Shown here one piece after another: positions 6,840 to 14,855 of a stretch of 20,368 bases of DNA. This DNA is from Flavobacteriales bacterium UBA3442 (lineage in GTDB: Bacteria > Bacteroidota > Bacteroidia > Flavobacteriales > Schleiferiaceae). Position 1 is the stretch's first letter. Every line of letters begins with the position of its first letter. The position numbers were made by a program, and so were the translations under genes. The notes under the pieces are model-generated. The model was not told the origin of the DNA. It ran no database searches and saw only the letters and a program-made list of their open reading frames with translations. Location: positions 1 through 20,368 of the forward strand of contig DFSH01000086.1 of the NCBI GenBank assembly GCA_002378565.1. The letters run 5' to 3'.

Positions 6840-6860
6840 TTGATAAGGCAGAAGATGGCG

Positions 6861-7376
6861 TTAACCAGTCATACGCTTTTCATAGGCCAGGCGTTTATCA
6901 CCATCATCTAGATAAATGACTCCACAATAGGTGTACTTTAACTGCTTAAGCAAACCTTGCATGGCTAGATTGTCTTGATGCGTATCGATACGCATTGAAT
7001 CTATATGGTTTTTTAAGAGTAGCTGTTCACACTGCTCAAAAATGAATTTTGCAACGCCTTTATTTCTGAATTTACTGGAAACAGCCATTCTGTGTATGAC
7101 CCCATACGTTGCATTGGCTTTGGTTATCCAGCTCCCTTCAATAGTCATGTAAGTTGATTCCTTTCTTGTAGAGAACATTGCTGTTCCGATAAGGGTTGAA
7201 TCGTTTGATGCGACGACAAAGCTTTCATTATTCAGTATGTCTCTATGCATAGCTGCTTCGTTTGGATAGCCATTTTGCCATTGATCAATGTGATGACTAG
7301 CTAAAAACCCTTGAGCCTCTTCAATGATTCTCATTATTGGAGCGAGCTCTCTTTTTTTTGCCTTTAAGAATCTCAT
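6861..7376 (-). CDS. GNAT family N-acetyltransferase, probably horizontally acquired
   Basis: The protein has the GNAT acetyl-CoA binding motif A, HRMAVSSKFRNKGVA (95-109), with the pyrophosphate loop R104-N-K-G-V-A109. The N-terminal HHIDQWQNGYPN (28-39) and the C-terminal motif around YTYCGVIYLDDG are typical of a Bacteroidota/Firmicutes branch. The acceptor substrate is unknown. I chose the ATG at 7376 (171 residues). The frame is open upstream to 7487, but that would add 37 odd residues and place the start inside hflX, before its terminator. The DNA is AT-rich: hand counts of four 60-base rows give 33-42% GC, against 67% in one row of the dehydrogenase gene. TAAATTTA (7398-7405) is a weak -7 candidate. 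It is a single-gene insert, convergent to the dehydrogenase. Confidence 0.85.
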   Translation of the reverse strand: MRFLKAKKRELAPIMRIIEEAQGFLASHHIDQWQNGYPNEAAMHRDILNNESFVVASNDSTLIGTAMFSTRKESTYMTIEGSWITKANATYGVIHRMAVSSKFRNKGVAKFIFEQCEQLLLKNHIDSMRIDTHQDNLAMQGLLKQLKYTYCGVIYLDDGDKRLAYEKRMTG

Positions 7377-7408
7377 CAATGAATGTTTAATGCTGAATAA
7401 ATTTAAAT

Positions 7409-7434
7409 AAAAAAGCCCCTTCTGAAGAAGAGGC
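7409..7434 (-). terminator. Rho-independent terminator of hflX
   Basis: On the minus strand GCCTCTTC pairs with GAAGGGGC (one mismatch) around a TTCA loop, followed by six T. It lies about 34 bases after the hflX stop and upstream of the chosen GNAT start. This separates the two transcripts and supports the shorter GNAT reading. Confidence 0.85.
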
Positions 7435-7467
7435 CATGCTGAAAGGGTTGCTGACTTTGTTGATATC

Positions 7468-8643
7468 TCAGTAGAGGTAGCCTTCAAAAGGGAAGCGCTT
7501 GCCGTGGATGGCTCCTGCCATGCGGTACAATGACTCCCTCAGGCTGTCAAAGTTGTCCTTGGTCGTGGCAGAGATGAAGATGGAGTCATCATCCAGCTCG
7601 TTGTTCCATCGACCGATGACGTCTTCCAAAATGGGTGTGAAGCCCTCTTCGTTTGTTTTGCCTTTCCATAAATCCACTTTATTGAACACTGTCAAGGTGG
7701 GTTTGTTGTCCGCATTGATGTCGACCAACACCTTGTTCACGGCTGCCATGTGACCCTCATAACTCTCATGCGATACGTCCACCACATGAATAAGCATGTC
7801 GGCTTCACGCACCTCATCCAAGGTGGATTTGAAGGACTCAATCAGCTGCGTAGGTAGCTTGCGAATGAAGCCCACTGTGTCTGTCAGCAAAAATGGCAAA
7901 TTGCCGATCACGATTTTTCTTACGGTGGTATCCAGGGTGGCAAACAGCTTGTCTTCTGCGAGTACATCTGTTTTACCCAATGAGTTCATCAAGGTAGATT
8001 TTCCAACGTTTGTGTAGCCAATCAAGGCCACGCGAACCAAGGCGCCGCGGTTGCCCCGCTGGCTTGCCATCTGCTTGTCAATCTTTGTCAGCTTTTTCTT
8101 GAGCAAGGTGATTTTCTGGGTAATGAGTCGCCTGTCCGTCTCAATCTGTGATTCACCAGGCCCCCGCATGCCAATGCCACCTTTTTGCCGTTCCAAGTGG
8201 GTCCACAATCGTGTGAGTCGAGGCAAGAGGTATTGGCATTGCGCCAGTTCAACCTGTGTGCGGGCATAGGAGGTCCGTGCGCGAGCTGCAAAGATGTCCA
8301 AGATGAGGTTGGTCCGATCCAAGATTTTGATGTCCAACACTTTTTCAATGTTCTTCATCTGCGATGGCGTCAGCTCATCGTCAAAGATGGCGAGATCAAT
8401 GTCGTGCTCATCAATGAAATCTTTGATTTCCTGGATCTTTCCACTTCCAAGGAAAGTGGAACTGTCAGGTCGTTCAAGCTTCTGCGTGAAGACCCCTTTC
8501 GTCTCTGCCCCTGCGGTGTAGGCCAGAAATTCCAGTTCCTCCAAGTACTCTTTGGATTCGGCGTCATCTTGCTTCTGGGTGACAACCCCGATCAAGATGC
8601 AGGTTTCCTGCTTGACATCCCAAGTGGTAATTTTTTCTATCAT
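7468..8643 (-). CDS. hflX: GTPase HflX, ribosome rescue
   Basis: HflX is a translational GTPase that binds the 50S subunit and splits stalled ribosomes under stress. The 391-residue product has the HflX N-terminal domain and the diagnostic string RGPGESQIETDRR (160-172), a coiled linker (about 173-195) and the G domain. The G domain shows GYTNVGKST (209-217), DTVG (255-258), NKVD (321-324) and a SATT-like G5 near 355. The start at 8643 lies six bases after the stop of the upstream membrane-protein gene, so both are likely co-transcribed from the promoter near 9104. A terminator follows 34 bases after the stop. It is the fourth ribosome-associated GTPase of the window. Confidence 0.95.
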   Translation of the reverse strand: MIEKITTWDVKQETCILIGVVTQKQDDAESKEYLEELEFLAYTAGAETKGVFTQKLERPDSSTFLGSGKIQEIKDFIDEHDIDLAIFDDELTPSQMKNIEKVLDIKILDRTNLILDIFAARARTSYARTQVELAQCQYLLPRLTRLWTHLERQKGGIGMRGPGESQIETDRRLITQKITLLKKKLTKIDKQMASQRGNRGALVRVALIGYTNVGKSTLMNSLGKTDVLAEDKLFATLDTTVRKIVIGNLPFLLTDTVGFIRKLPTQLIESFKSTLDEVREADMLIHVVDVSHESYEGHMAAVNKVLVDINADNKPTLTVFNKVDLWKGKTNEEGFTPILEDVIGRWNNELDDDSIFISATTKDNFDSLRESLYRMAGAIHGKRFPFEGYLY

Positions 8644-8649
8644 CTATGC

Positions 8650-9084
8650 TTAGAACAACTTGTCCCATGGTGTGACAGCCAACATCAAAGCAAGCCCAAG
8701 ACCCATGTAGCGGATCAATGCTTTGCGTTTGTTGTTGTCGCCTTCTGCGCGTTTGAACTTCATGCGGCCTAGTGTGAATAATAGAACGGATAGGATCATG
8801 GTGCTTGGGTGCTCGATGACAAGGCGGCGAAGATCAGCATCCTTCATGATGTCAGACATGCTGTTGGCAGCCGTTGCGTCGCCATAGGTTTTCACTAAAA
8901 GAATCAGACCAAACAATAATTGCAGATGGGCAAGGATCATGGTGATCAAACTGAGCTTGTTTTCAGCGGCGCCAATGCTTTGGTTATTCATGCGAGCATA
9001 AATGGCATAAGCAACCGTCGAAATGGCGGTCAGCAATAAGAGGTATGCGATGTAGTGGTGGCTGTGGGTGATTCCTGTAAACAC
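8650..9084 (-). CDS. Four-helix membrane protein, cytochrome-b-like hypothetical
   Basis: The 144-residue product has four predicted membrane segments: about residues 10-28, 44-64, 90-107 and 124-139. Histidines sit at or near three helices, in THSHHYIAY (6-14), LAHLQLLFG and EHPSTM. Short Bacteroidota proteins of this build are sometimes labelled 'cytochrome B'. Heme binding is possible but not shown. The start is a GTG at 9084, since no in-frame ATG lies upstream. A full-consensus -7 element 20 bases before it supports this choice. hflX follows after six bases. There is no obvious functional link to HflX beyond shared transcription. Confidence 0.75.
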   Translation of the reverse strand: MFTGITHSHHYIAYLLLLTAISTVAYAIYARMNNQSIGAAENKLSLITMILAHLQLLFGLILLVKTYGDATAANSMSDIMKDADLRRLVIEHPSTMILSVLLFTLGRMKFKRAEGDNNKRKALIRYMGLGLALMLAVTPWDKLF

Positions 9085-9103
9085 AATGGATAGATTTAGA
9101 TGA

Positions 9104-9111
9104 CAAAGGTA
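9104..9111 (-). promoter_or_regulatory. Predicted -7 element of the membrane protein-hflX operon
   Basis: The minus strand reads TACCTTTG, a full match to TAnnTTTG and identical to the element before the glutaryl-CoA dehydrogenase gene. It predicts a leader of about 13 bases before the GTG start. No TTG is seen at -33, where the palindrome TAGGGCCCTA lies instead. Confidence 0.5.
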
Positions 9112-9125
9112 AAACGTATGTAAGA

Positions 9126-9135
9126 TAGGGCCCTA
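9126..9135. promoter_or_regulatory. Palindrome TAGGGCCCTA between divergent promoters
   Basis: This perfect 10-base palindrome lies nearly midway between the two divergent -7 elements (9104-9111 and 9148-9155), its centre 18-20 bases from each. It therefore covers the -33 zone of both promoters. It is a candidate operator for a dimeric regulator that could act on both operons. Confidence 0.35.
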
Positions 9136-9147
9136 AAAAACTTAACC

Positions 9148-9155
9148 GACCTTTG
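9148..9155 (+). promoter_or_regulatory. Predicted -7 element of maeB
   Basis: GACCTTTG is the same variant as before era, within the shared string CCGACCTTTGC. The leader to the maeB ATG would be about 20 bases. No -33 TTG is visible. Confidence 0.4.
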
Positions 9156-9182
9156 CGTCAGCATAAATGCAAGTATTGACCC

Positions 9183-11465
9183 ATGAGCAAGCGACAATCA
9201 CCGATTAGAAAACGGGACATTCGAGACTACCACGAAGGCAAGCGCCCGGGTAAAATAGAGGTCCTTCCGACCAAGCCATCCAACTCACAGCGCGACTTAA
9301 GTATCGCCTATTCGCCTGGTGTGGCAGAGCCCTGCCTTGACATCGCTGCCAAACCTGCAGATGCATACCGCTACACAGCAAAGGGCAATTTGGTGGCAGT
9401 GATATCTAATGGCACCGCAGTTTTAGGGCTGGGTGACATAGGTCCGCTGGCCTCGAAGCCTGTGATGGAAGGCAAGGCCGTATTGTTTAAAATCTTTGCA
9501 GACATTGATGTCTTTGACCTGGAGTTGGACACAACCGACCCTGACAAGTTCATCGAAACCGTCAAAATCTTGTCACCCACCTTTGGTGGCATCAACCTGG
9601 AGGATATTTCAGCCCCAGCCTGCTTTGAAATTGAGCAGCGCCTGCGTGATGAATTGGATATCCCGGTCATGCATGATGATCAACATGGCACAGCCATCAT
9701 CACGGCAGCAGCTATGCTCAATGCCATTGAGATTCAAGGCAAGACCATTGATCAAGTGAAGGTGGTCTTCAATGGAGCGGGTGCTTCAGCCATTTCCTGT
9801 GCGGCATTGTATGTGTCCTTAGGCGTAAAGTCTGATAACCTGATCATGTGTGACTCCAAGGGGGTCATTCAAAAGGGCAGGGAAGGGCTCACCTTTGAAA
9901 AAAAGCAGTTTGCCCGTGACACCAATCACTCAACCCTTGAGGAAGCGATTGTTGACGCTGACATTTTTGTAGGCCTATCGCGAGGCGATGTGCTGAGTGG
10001 AGACATGGTCAGATCCATGGCTCCCAAGCCAATTGTATTCGCCCTAGCTAACCCTGATCCAGAAATACGGTACGATATTGCCATCGCGACAAGGGATGAC
10101 TTGATCATGGCTACCGGCCGGTCAGACCACCCCAACCAAGTGAACAATGTGCTGGGATTTCCTTTTATTTTCCGTGGCGCACTGGACGTGAGAGCCACAA
10201 GCATCAATGAGGCAATGAAGCTAGCTGCTGTCCGCGCCATTGCTGACCTAGCAAAGGAGCCTGTGCCTGAGATTGTGAATTTGGCCTATGGCAGCCGCAA
10301 CATGGCTTTTGGGCAAGAGTACATCATCCCTAAGCCCTTTGATCCCCGGTTGATTTCCACTGTGGCACCGGCAGTCGCAAAGGCAGCTATGGACTCTGGC
10401 GTGGCGCAGTCAGACATCTCTGATTGGGAAGCTTACAAGGAAAGTTTAAAGCAGCGATTGGGCCAGGATGATCGATTCATTCGCTTGATCATGCAAAAAG
10501 CCAAAACCAAACCACAGCGGGTGGTCTTCAATGAGGCAGAGAACTACAAGGTGCTCAAAGCTGCGCAAATTGTTCAAGATGAAGGCATTGGTATCCCAAT
10601 TCTGCTTGGCGATGCAGAGAAGATCAAGGCCATTGACGAAGAGTACGGACTTGGCCTAGAGGATGTCACCATCATTGACCCTAGCTCCTTTCATGTCCCC
10701 AATATTGCTGCCTACGCAGATACCTATTACCAGGACAGACAGCGCCATGGCATTGGATTCAACGAGGCGCGTCGCTTGATGCGTAACCGAAATTTTTATG
10801 GCCCCATGATGGTCAAAATGGGCGATGCAGATGCCTATGTGACTGGATCGATGGTGAAGTATGCCCGGGCCGTGAAGCCGGTACTGGAGATGCTGGGCCC
10901 CAAGGAGCGCGGTCGTGCCGTGGCCGGCGTCTATGTCATGCTCACCAAGAAAGGTCCTAAATTCTTTGCAGACACTGCCATCAATCAGGATCCAACGGCT
11001 GAACGCGTTGCTGAGATTGCTGTGCAGGCAGCGGAATTGGTCAAGCGTATGAACATTGAGCCAAGCATTGCTTTGCTGAGTTATTCCAACTTTGGATCCT
11101 CCGATGGCAAGACGCCAAAGAAGATGCGAGATGCACTTCACATCTTGCATGAGAACCACCCTGACTTGACAGTGGATGGTGAGATGCAGGCCAATTTTGC
11201 AGTCGATAAAGATCAATTGAAAGAACAGTTTCCCTTCTCAGATTTGGTTGGCAGCCCTCCCAATATTTTCATCTTTCCTGGTCTGTCATCCGCTAACATT
11301 GGCTACAAGCTGTTGCAGTCCATGGCGGGCATGGAAGCCGTTGGCCCCTTGTTGATTGGCTTAGATTACCCGGCACATGTTTTGCAGTTGGGTGCAGATG
11401 TAAGAGAAATTGTGAACACAACAGCCATGGCTGTTGTGGACGCACAATCCAGAGAGACCAGATGA
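9183..11465 (+). CDS. maeB: NADP-dependent malic enzyme with phosphotransacetylase-like domain
   Basis: MaeB converts malate plus NADP to pyruvate, CO2 and NADPH in the cytosol, feeding pyruvate and reducing power for biosynthesis. The 760-residue chain is the long hybrid form. The malic N-domain carries YSPGVAEPC (43-51) and the lysine-bearing EGKAVLFK (K98). The metal and substrate site includes NLEDISAP (138-145) and DDQHGT (165-170). The NAD(P)-binding domain has the loop GAGASAISC (198-206). From about residue 430 a phosphotransacetylase-like domain runs to the end. In the family this domain is regulatory (acetyl-CoA responsive) and not catalytic. The stop overlaps the next ATG (ATGA), so the outer-membrane-type hypothetical gene is coupled. 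From memory, many Flavobacteriales have ruvA and sprA after maeB, and that is not the case here. Confidence 0.95.
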   Translation: MSKRQSPIRKRDIRDYHEGKRPGKIEVLPTKPSNSQRDLSIAYSPGVAEPCLDIAAKPADAYRYTAKGNLVAVISNGTAVLGLGDIGPLASKPVMEGKAVLFKIFADIDVFDLELDTTDPDKFIETVKILSPTFGGINLEDISAPACFEIEQRLRDELDIPVMHDDQHGTAIITAAAMLNAIEIQGKTIDQVKVVFNGAGASAISCAALYVSLGVKSDNLIMCDSKGVIQKGREGLTFEKKQFARDTNHSTLEEAIVDADIFVGLSRGDVLSGDMVRSMAPKPIVFALANPDPEIRYDIAIATRDDLIMATGRSDHPNQVNNVLGFPFIFRGALDVRATSINEAMKLAAVRAIADLAKEPVPEIVNLAYGSRNMAFGQEYIIPKPFDPRLISTVAPAVAKAAMDSGVAQSDISDWEAYKESLKQRLGQDDRFIRLIMQKAKTKPQRVVFNEAENYKVLKAAQIVQDEGIGIPILLGDAEKIKAIDEEYGLGLEDVTIIDPSSFHVPNIAAYADTYYQDRQRHGIGFNEARRLMRNRNFYGPMMVKMGDADAYVTGSMVKYARAVKPVLEMLGPKERGRAVAGVYVMLTKKGPKFFADTAINQDPTAERVAEIAVQAAELVKRMNIEPSIALLSYSNFGSSDGKTPKKMRDALHILHENHPDLTVDGEMQANFAVDKDQLKEQFPFSDLVGSPPNIFIFPGLSSANIGYKLLQSMAGMEAVGPLLIGLDYPAHVLQLGADVREIVNTTAMAVVDAQSRETR

Positions 11466-12022
11466 AACAGCCATTGATTATTGCCACCTTGTTTGCCCTG
11501 ATGTCCATGACGTCACAGGCTCAATGGCTAGAGGATATTGAGCAGGACCATGCTGTGGGCTACGGTTATGCCGTAGGCATTCCTTATAACATATCGGGAA
11601 GCCCCTTTGCTTCTCAGGAATTGGCCTACCACGGCAGGTACTACCTCCCGGTTAGTGAGGATTTTTCATGGGGCATTGGCACACCGGTATCAGTTGGCAC
11701 ACCGGGACCAGCTGGCCTGAGCCTATCCTACGCATTGGCTCTTGAGTTTCATGCAGGCATGGGAGCTACAATGGAATCAAAGAAGTCGTTTGGTGTTTTT
11801 GCTTCTGTCGGTTTTGGGTCCTTTGACATGCTGTATCTCACCGATGATGGCATCAGTATCCGATTGGATCGATCCACGTATTATGGCCCCTATTTAGGCA
11901 CAGGTGTTCGCCTGTATTACAGGGGTCAGCCTGTGGGATTGAGTCTCAATACTTGGCGCAACATGAATACGGTCCTTGGTAAAGTCCAAGTGATTTCCCT
12001 GCGCCTTTTGTACGGTTTGTAA
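11462..12022 (+). CDS. Hypothetical exported beta-barrel-like protein
   Basis: The 186-residue product begins with a signal peptide ending at SQA-Q (about residue 20). The rest alternates hydrophobic and polar residues with many Gly, Tyr and Ser. Strand-like segments such as VGYGYAVGIPYNI, AGLSLSYALALEFHAGMGA, SFGVFASVGFGSF and VQVISLRLLYGL recall small outer-membrane beta-barrels of Bacteroidota. No named family is recognised. Its ATG overlaps the maeB stop by four bases, so it depends on maeB for transcription and probably for translation. Its stop lies only six bases from the stop of the convergent yqeY gene, with no hairpin terminator between them. Confidence 0.75.
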   Translation: MKQPLIIATLFALMSMTSQAQWLEDIEQDHAVGYGYAVGIPYNISGSPFASQELAYHGRYYLPVSEDFSWGIGTPVSVGTPGPAGLSLSYALALEFHAGMGATMESKKSFGVFASVGFGSFDMLYLTDDGISIRLDRSTYYGPYLGTGVRLYYRGQPVGLSLNTWRNMNTVLGKVQVISLRLLYGL

Positions 12023-12028
12023 GCTGCC

Positions 12029-12484
12029 TTAGCTGATCATGCCTTTGAGCATGGCGGCAACTTGCTTATTGTCTGCCTTCCCTGAAAGGGCTTTGCTGGC
12101 GGCACCCATCACGCGACCAAAGTCTTGAGGGCCTGCGGGCTGAATCTGGTCGACAATGACTTGAAGGGCTGCTTTGAGTGCGTCCCCTTCCATCATTTCA
12201 GGTAAGTAGGTCATGATGACTGCCAGCTGTGCCTCTTCGGGCTCTGCTAAATCTAGCCTGCCTTGCTCCCGGAATATCTCAGCGGCTTCCGTGCGTTGCT
12301 TTTTCAAACGCTGCAGCACCGCAAGTTCTTTTTTCTCGTCCAATCCGCCTCCGGAGTTTGAGGTTTTCTCCATGGTCAGTGCCGTCTTGATACCGCGAAT
12401 GGTATCTCTGGCTAAGGTGTCTTTTGCACGCATGGCAGTTTTCAAATCATCGGAGAGGCGAGTTTCTAGGCTTTCAGTCGACAT
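12029..12484 (-). CDS. YqeY/GatB-like protein
   Basis: The product, MSTESLETRLSDDLKTAMRAKD..., is a 151-residue YqeY-family protein. The family resembles the tRNA-binding tail domain of GatB, and its function is not settled. Typical parts are the N-terminal helix with KTAMRAKDTLARDTIRGI, the middle AVIMTYLPEMM and the C-terminal DFGRVMGAASKALSGKAD. The frame is open to 12529, but the ATG at 12484 gives the expected family start and length. That start overlaps the ftsZ end by 11 bases, which implies coupled translation. A yqeY gene directly after ftsZ is a usual Bacteroidota arrangement. Confidence 0.9.
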   Translation of the reverse strand: MSTESLETRLSDDLKTAMRAKDTLARDTIRGIKTALTMEKTSNSGGGLDEKKELAVLQRLKKQRTEAAEIFREQGRLDLAEPEEAQLAVIMTYLPEMMEGDALKAALQVIVDQIQPAGPQDFGRVMGAASKALSGKADNKQVAAMLKGMIS

Positions 12485-14825
12485 TGTCGTGCAGGAATGA
12501 GTTATGGGAACGGAATTCGATGTCATCACCGTCTGAGCTCAAGCCGACGTTCCCAGTGGCATTTCGCTGTGAGTAAGTGGTGTGGGTGTTCACGGATAGG
12601 CCTTGTCGTTCAAAGGCTGGCTCGTCGTCATCGCCTAAGGCCATGCGCTCACTGTTTTTGTGAAACTTGTGCGTGAAATTGGCGAGGTAGGCCTTGCGCT
12701 GCTTTTGCATCTCTTGAATGGACGTGCTATGTGGCGCATCTATACCCAAGGCAGATGACGAGGAAGGACGCTCAGCCATAACTGTCAAGGTCAATGCCTC
12801 CTCCTTGCCATGGATGGTTTGCTCAATGTCGCTGACAGCCGCTTGCTCATTGACCAAAGCTTCTTCCGGCTCAACCTCAAGGACTTCCTCTACAGCTTCA
12901 ATTGGCACATCAGCTGCATCATCCATTGATTGGACAGGCTCTTCAGCTTCAGTCAACGCGACTTCTTCCACCGTGGCCTCCAGTGGCGCATCCATAGGGA
13001 TGTCCTTCAGGTGTTGTTCCATGATTTTGAGGTCTTCCAGGTTGAAGGTGGGCTTTTCAGCATCGATCGCCTGCTCACTGATGTCATCCACATTGGATGT
13101 CACATGATCGATCATGTCTTCAAGATCCCACTGTGAACTTGACGCATCTCCCATTTCCACTGCTTCACTTGACGCATCAATCTCATCAGTTGAATCAATG
13201 GTTGAATCGTCAATTGTCAGCAAATCGTCATTTGTTATTGCCTCCTCGTTGGTGATAGAATCTATTTTCTCGCTTGCTGGCTCTGCATCAAAGGAAAGCA
13301 GGTCTTCATCAAGGTCGATTGATAAAAGAGGCGCTTCCAAGTCATCCATTGCGATGTCAATGGGTAGGTCAATGGGCAGGTCGATGGCTAGTGTTGACGC
13401 CTGACTTGCTGCAAGGTCCTCATCGTCCATGGAGATTTCAGATAGCACAAACCCTCTGTCATCCTCCATTGAGATATCGATTGATGGGCTGTCCACATGA
13501 GCTGTTTCACTTGCCGTTATGTCGTTTGCCGCCTCCGGGATTGCATCGACGACTTCAGGTGAACTGATGGCGACGGGCTCCTCATCCAAGCTGTGGACAA
13601 CTTGGCTGTCGATGTTGCCTTTCACGGCATCAATGGGCTTTTCGCTGGCATCCAATTGCTGCTGAAACAGGGCTTTCCCGGCTTCCTTAGGGCTGTCGGG
13701 CAAGGGCTGATCTGAGATAGAAAACAAGTCAAATTGCGTCGAGGCAGTTTCATCCTCTGGCGCTTTAATCTCCGTCACTTCAGGGACTTTGAGCTCGTCC
13801 AAATGCCGGACAATGCGCTCTGGCTCAGCAGGTCGGATATCTCCGACGGGGTTGTTTGCGCTGAATCCGGTGGCAATGATGGTGACTTGAACACCATCAT
13901 CGAGGCTGGTGTCTTCACCCATTCCCATGATGATGTCCACTTGATTGCCAGCTTGGCTTTGGATGTAATCATTGATTTCTCCAATCTCATCAAAGGTGAT
14001 CTCATGCTCATTGGTCCCGGAAACAATCAGAAGCAAGACATGCTTTGCGCCTAGAATGTGGTTGTCATTAAGCAGAGGTGAGTCCAGGGCTTCTTGCACA
14101 GCTTGCTGCGCCCGGTTTTCGCCTCTAGCTACTGCAGATCCCATGATGGCAGTACCTGAATCCTCCAACACCTTGCGGGCATCATTCAGGTCAATGTTCA
14201 TGTTGTAGTGGTTGGTGATCACCTCAGCAATGCCTTTTGCTGCAGTGGCCAGCACCCCGTCTGCCTTGCTAAACCCAGATTTGTAGCCCAGGTTGCCATA
14301 AATCTCTCTCAGCTTGTCATTGTTGATGACAATCAATGAGTCCACTTGCTTTTTCAAGGACTCAATGCCAGTCTCAGCCTGCTTGAGGCGAAGGTTGCCC
14401 TCAAAGCCAAATGGCGCCGTGACAATGCCAACAGTTAAGATGCCCATCTCTTTAGCAGCTTGTGCGATGATGGGTGCTGCGCCTGTGCCTGTTCCACCAC
14501 CCATGCCTGCCGTGATGAAAACCATCTTGGTGTTGCTCTCCAGCATGTGCTGTATGACCTCGTAGCTTTCCAGTGCAGCGCGTTCACCCACTTCAGGGTT
14601 TGCGCCGGCACCAAGGCCTTCCGTAAGGCTTGCACCCAGTTGAATTTTGTTTTCAACGGGGCTGTGACTGAGTGCCTGAGCGTCGGTGTTGCAAACGATG
14701 AAGTCTACCCCATGAATGCCTTGGCGTTTCATGTGGTTCACTGCATTGCTGCCGCCACCACCCACGCCAATCACCTTGATGATGGATGATCGGCTCTTAG
14801 GCATATCAAATGTTAAGTCGTCCAT
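12474..14825 (-). CDS. ftsZ: Cell-division protein FtsZ with very long acidic linker
   Basis: FtsZ is the tubulin-like GTPase that builds the division ring. The core (about 1-322) has GGGGSNA (22-28), the tubulin signature GGGTGTG (109-115) and the T7 loop NIDLND (210-215) that completes the GTPase site of the neighbouring subunit. After the core comes an acidic linker rich in Asp, Glu, Ser, Ile and Ala, about residues 325-765. It ends in the conserved tail FRSHNSFLHDNVD, used for membrane tethering through FtsA. The total of 783 residues is about twice the E. coli protein and seems long even for Bacteroidota. The linker holds a short tandem repeat of Leu-Pro-Ile-Asp type. The start at 14825 lies 30 bases after the ftsA stop. 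Its end overlaps yqeY by 11 bases. Confidence 0.96.
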   Translation of the reverse strand: MDDLTFDMPKSRSSIIKVIGVGGGGSNAVNHMKRQGIHGVDFIVCNTDAQALSHSPVENKIQLGASLTEGLGAGANPEVGERAALESYEVIQHMLESNTKMVFITAGMGGGTGTGAAPIIAQAAKEMGILTVGIVTAPFGFEGNLRLKQAETGIESLKKQVDSLIVINNDKLREIYGNLGYKSGFSKADGVLATAAKGIAEVITNHYNMNIDLNDARKVLEDSGTAIMGSAVARGENRAQQAVQEALDSPLLNDNHILGAKHVLLLIVSGTNEHEITFDEIGEINDYIQSQAGNQVDIIMGMGEDTSLDDGVQVTIIATGFSANNPVGDIRPAEPERIVRHLDELKVPEVTEIKAPEDETASTQFDLFSISDQPLPDSPKEAGKALFQQQLDASEKPIDAVKGNIDSQVVHSLDEEPVAISSPEVVDAIPEAANDITASETAHVDSPSIDISMEDDRGFVLSEISMDDEDLAASQASTLAIDLPIDLPIDIAMDDLEAPLLSIDLDEDLLSFDAEPASEKIDSITNEEAITNDDLLTIDDSTIDSTDEIDASSEAVEMGDASSSQWDLEDMIDHVTSNVDDISEQAIDAEKPTFNLEDLKIMEQHLKDIPMDAPLEATVEEVALTEAEEPVQSMDDAADVPIEAVEEVLEVEPEEALVNEQAAVSDIEQTIHGKEEALTLTVMAERPSSSSALGIDAPHSTSIQEMQKQRKAYLANFTHKFHKNSERMALGDDDEPAFERQGLSVNTHTTYSQRNATGNVGLSSDGDDIEFRSHNSFLHDNVD
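13356..13391. repeat. Three 12-base tandem repeats in the FtsZ linker
   Basis: Units at 13356-13367, 13368-13379 and 13380-13391 (plus strand GTCAATGGGTAG and close variants) encode the residues LAID-LPID-LPID. A more diverged fourth unit (IAMD) follows at 13344-13355. They show that the linker can grow by slippage in frame. Confidence 0.7.
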
Positions 14826-14855
14826 GTGTGTTCTACTGTTGGGTTCCGTGGTCGA

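Noticed and set aside
7377..7487. Longer 208-residue reading of the GNAT gene starting at 7487
   Set aside because: The added 37 residues match no GNAT start, overlap the hflX end and span its terminator. The ATG at 7376 fits the family.
8185..8772. 195-residue plus-strand open frame opposite hflX
   Set aside because: It lies antisense to two well-supported genes, has no recognisable domain and has no promoter. It is a shadow frame.
12031..12056. CATGC/GCATG hairpin near the convergent ends at 12022-12029
   Set aside because: It lies inside the yqeY coding end with no T tract, so it is not a credible terminator.
12485..12529. Upstream start of the YqeY protein at 12529
   Set aside because: It would add 15 residues wholly inside ftsZ. 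The ATG at 12484 gives the usual YqeY length and N-terminus.
12718..13404. Plus-strand Ser-rich open frames inside ftsZ
   Set aside because: They are antisense readings of the Asp/Glu/Ser-rich linker. Biased codons there suppress stops on the other strand, and no start signal or family match is seen.
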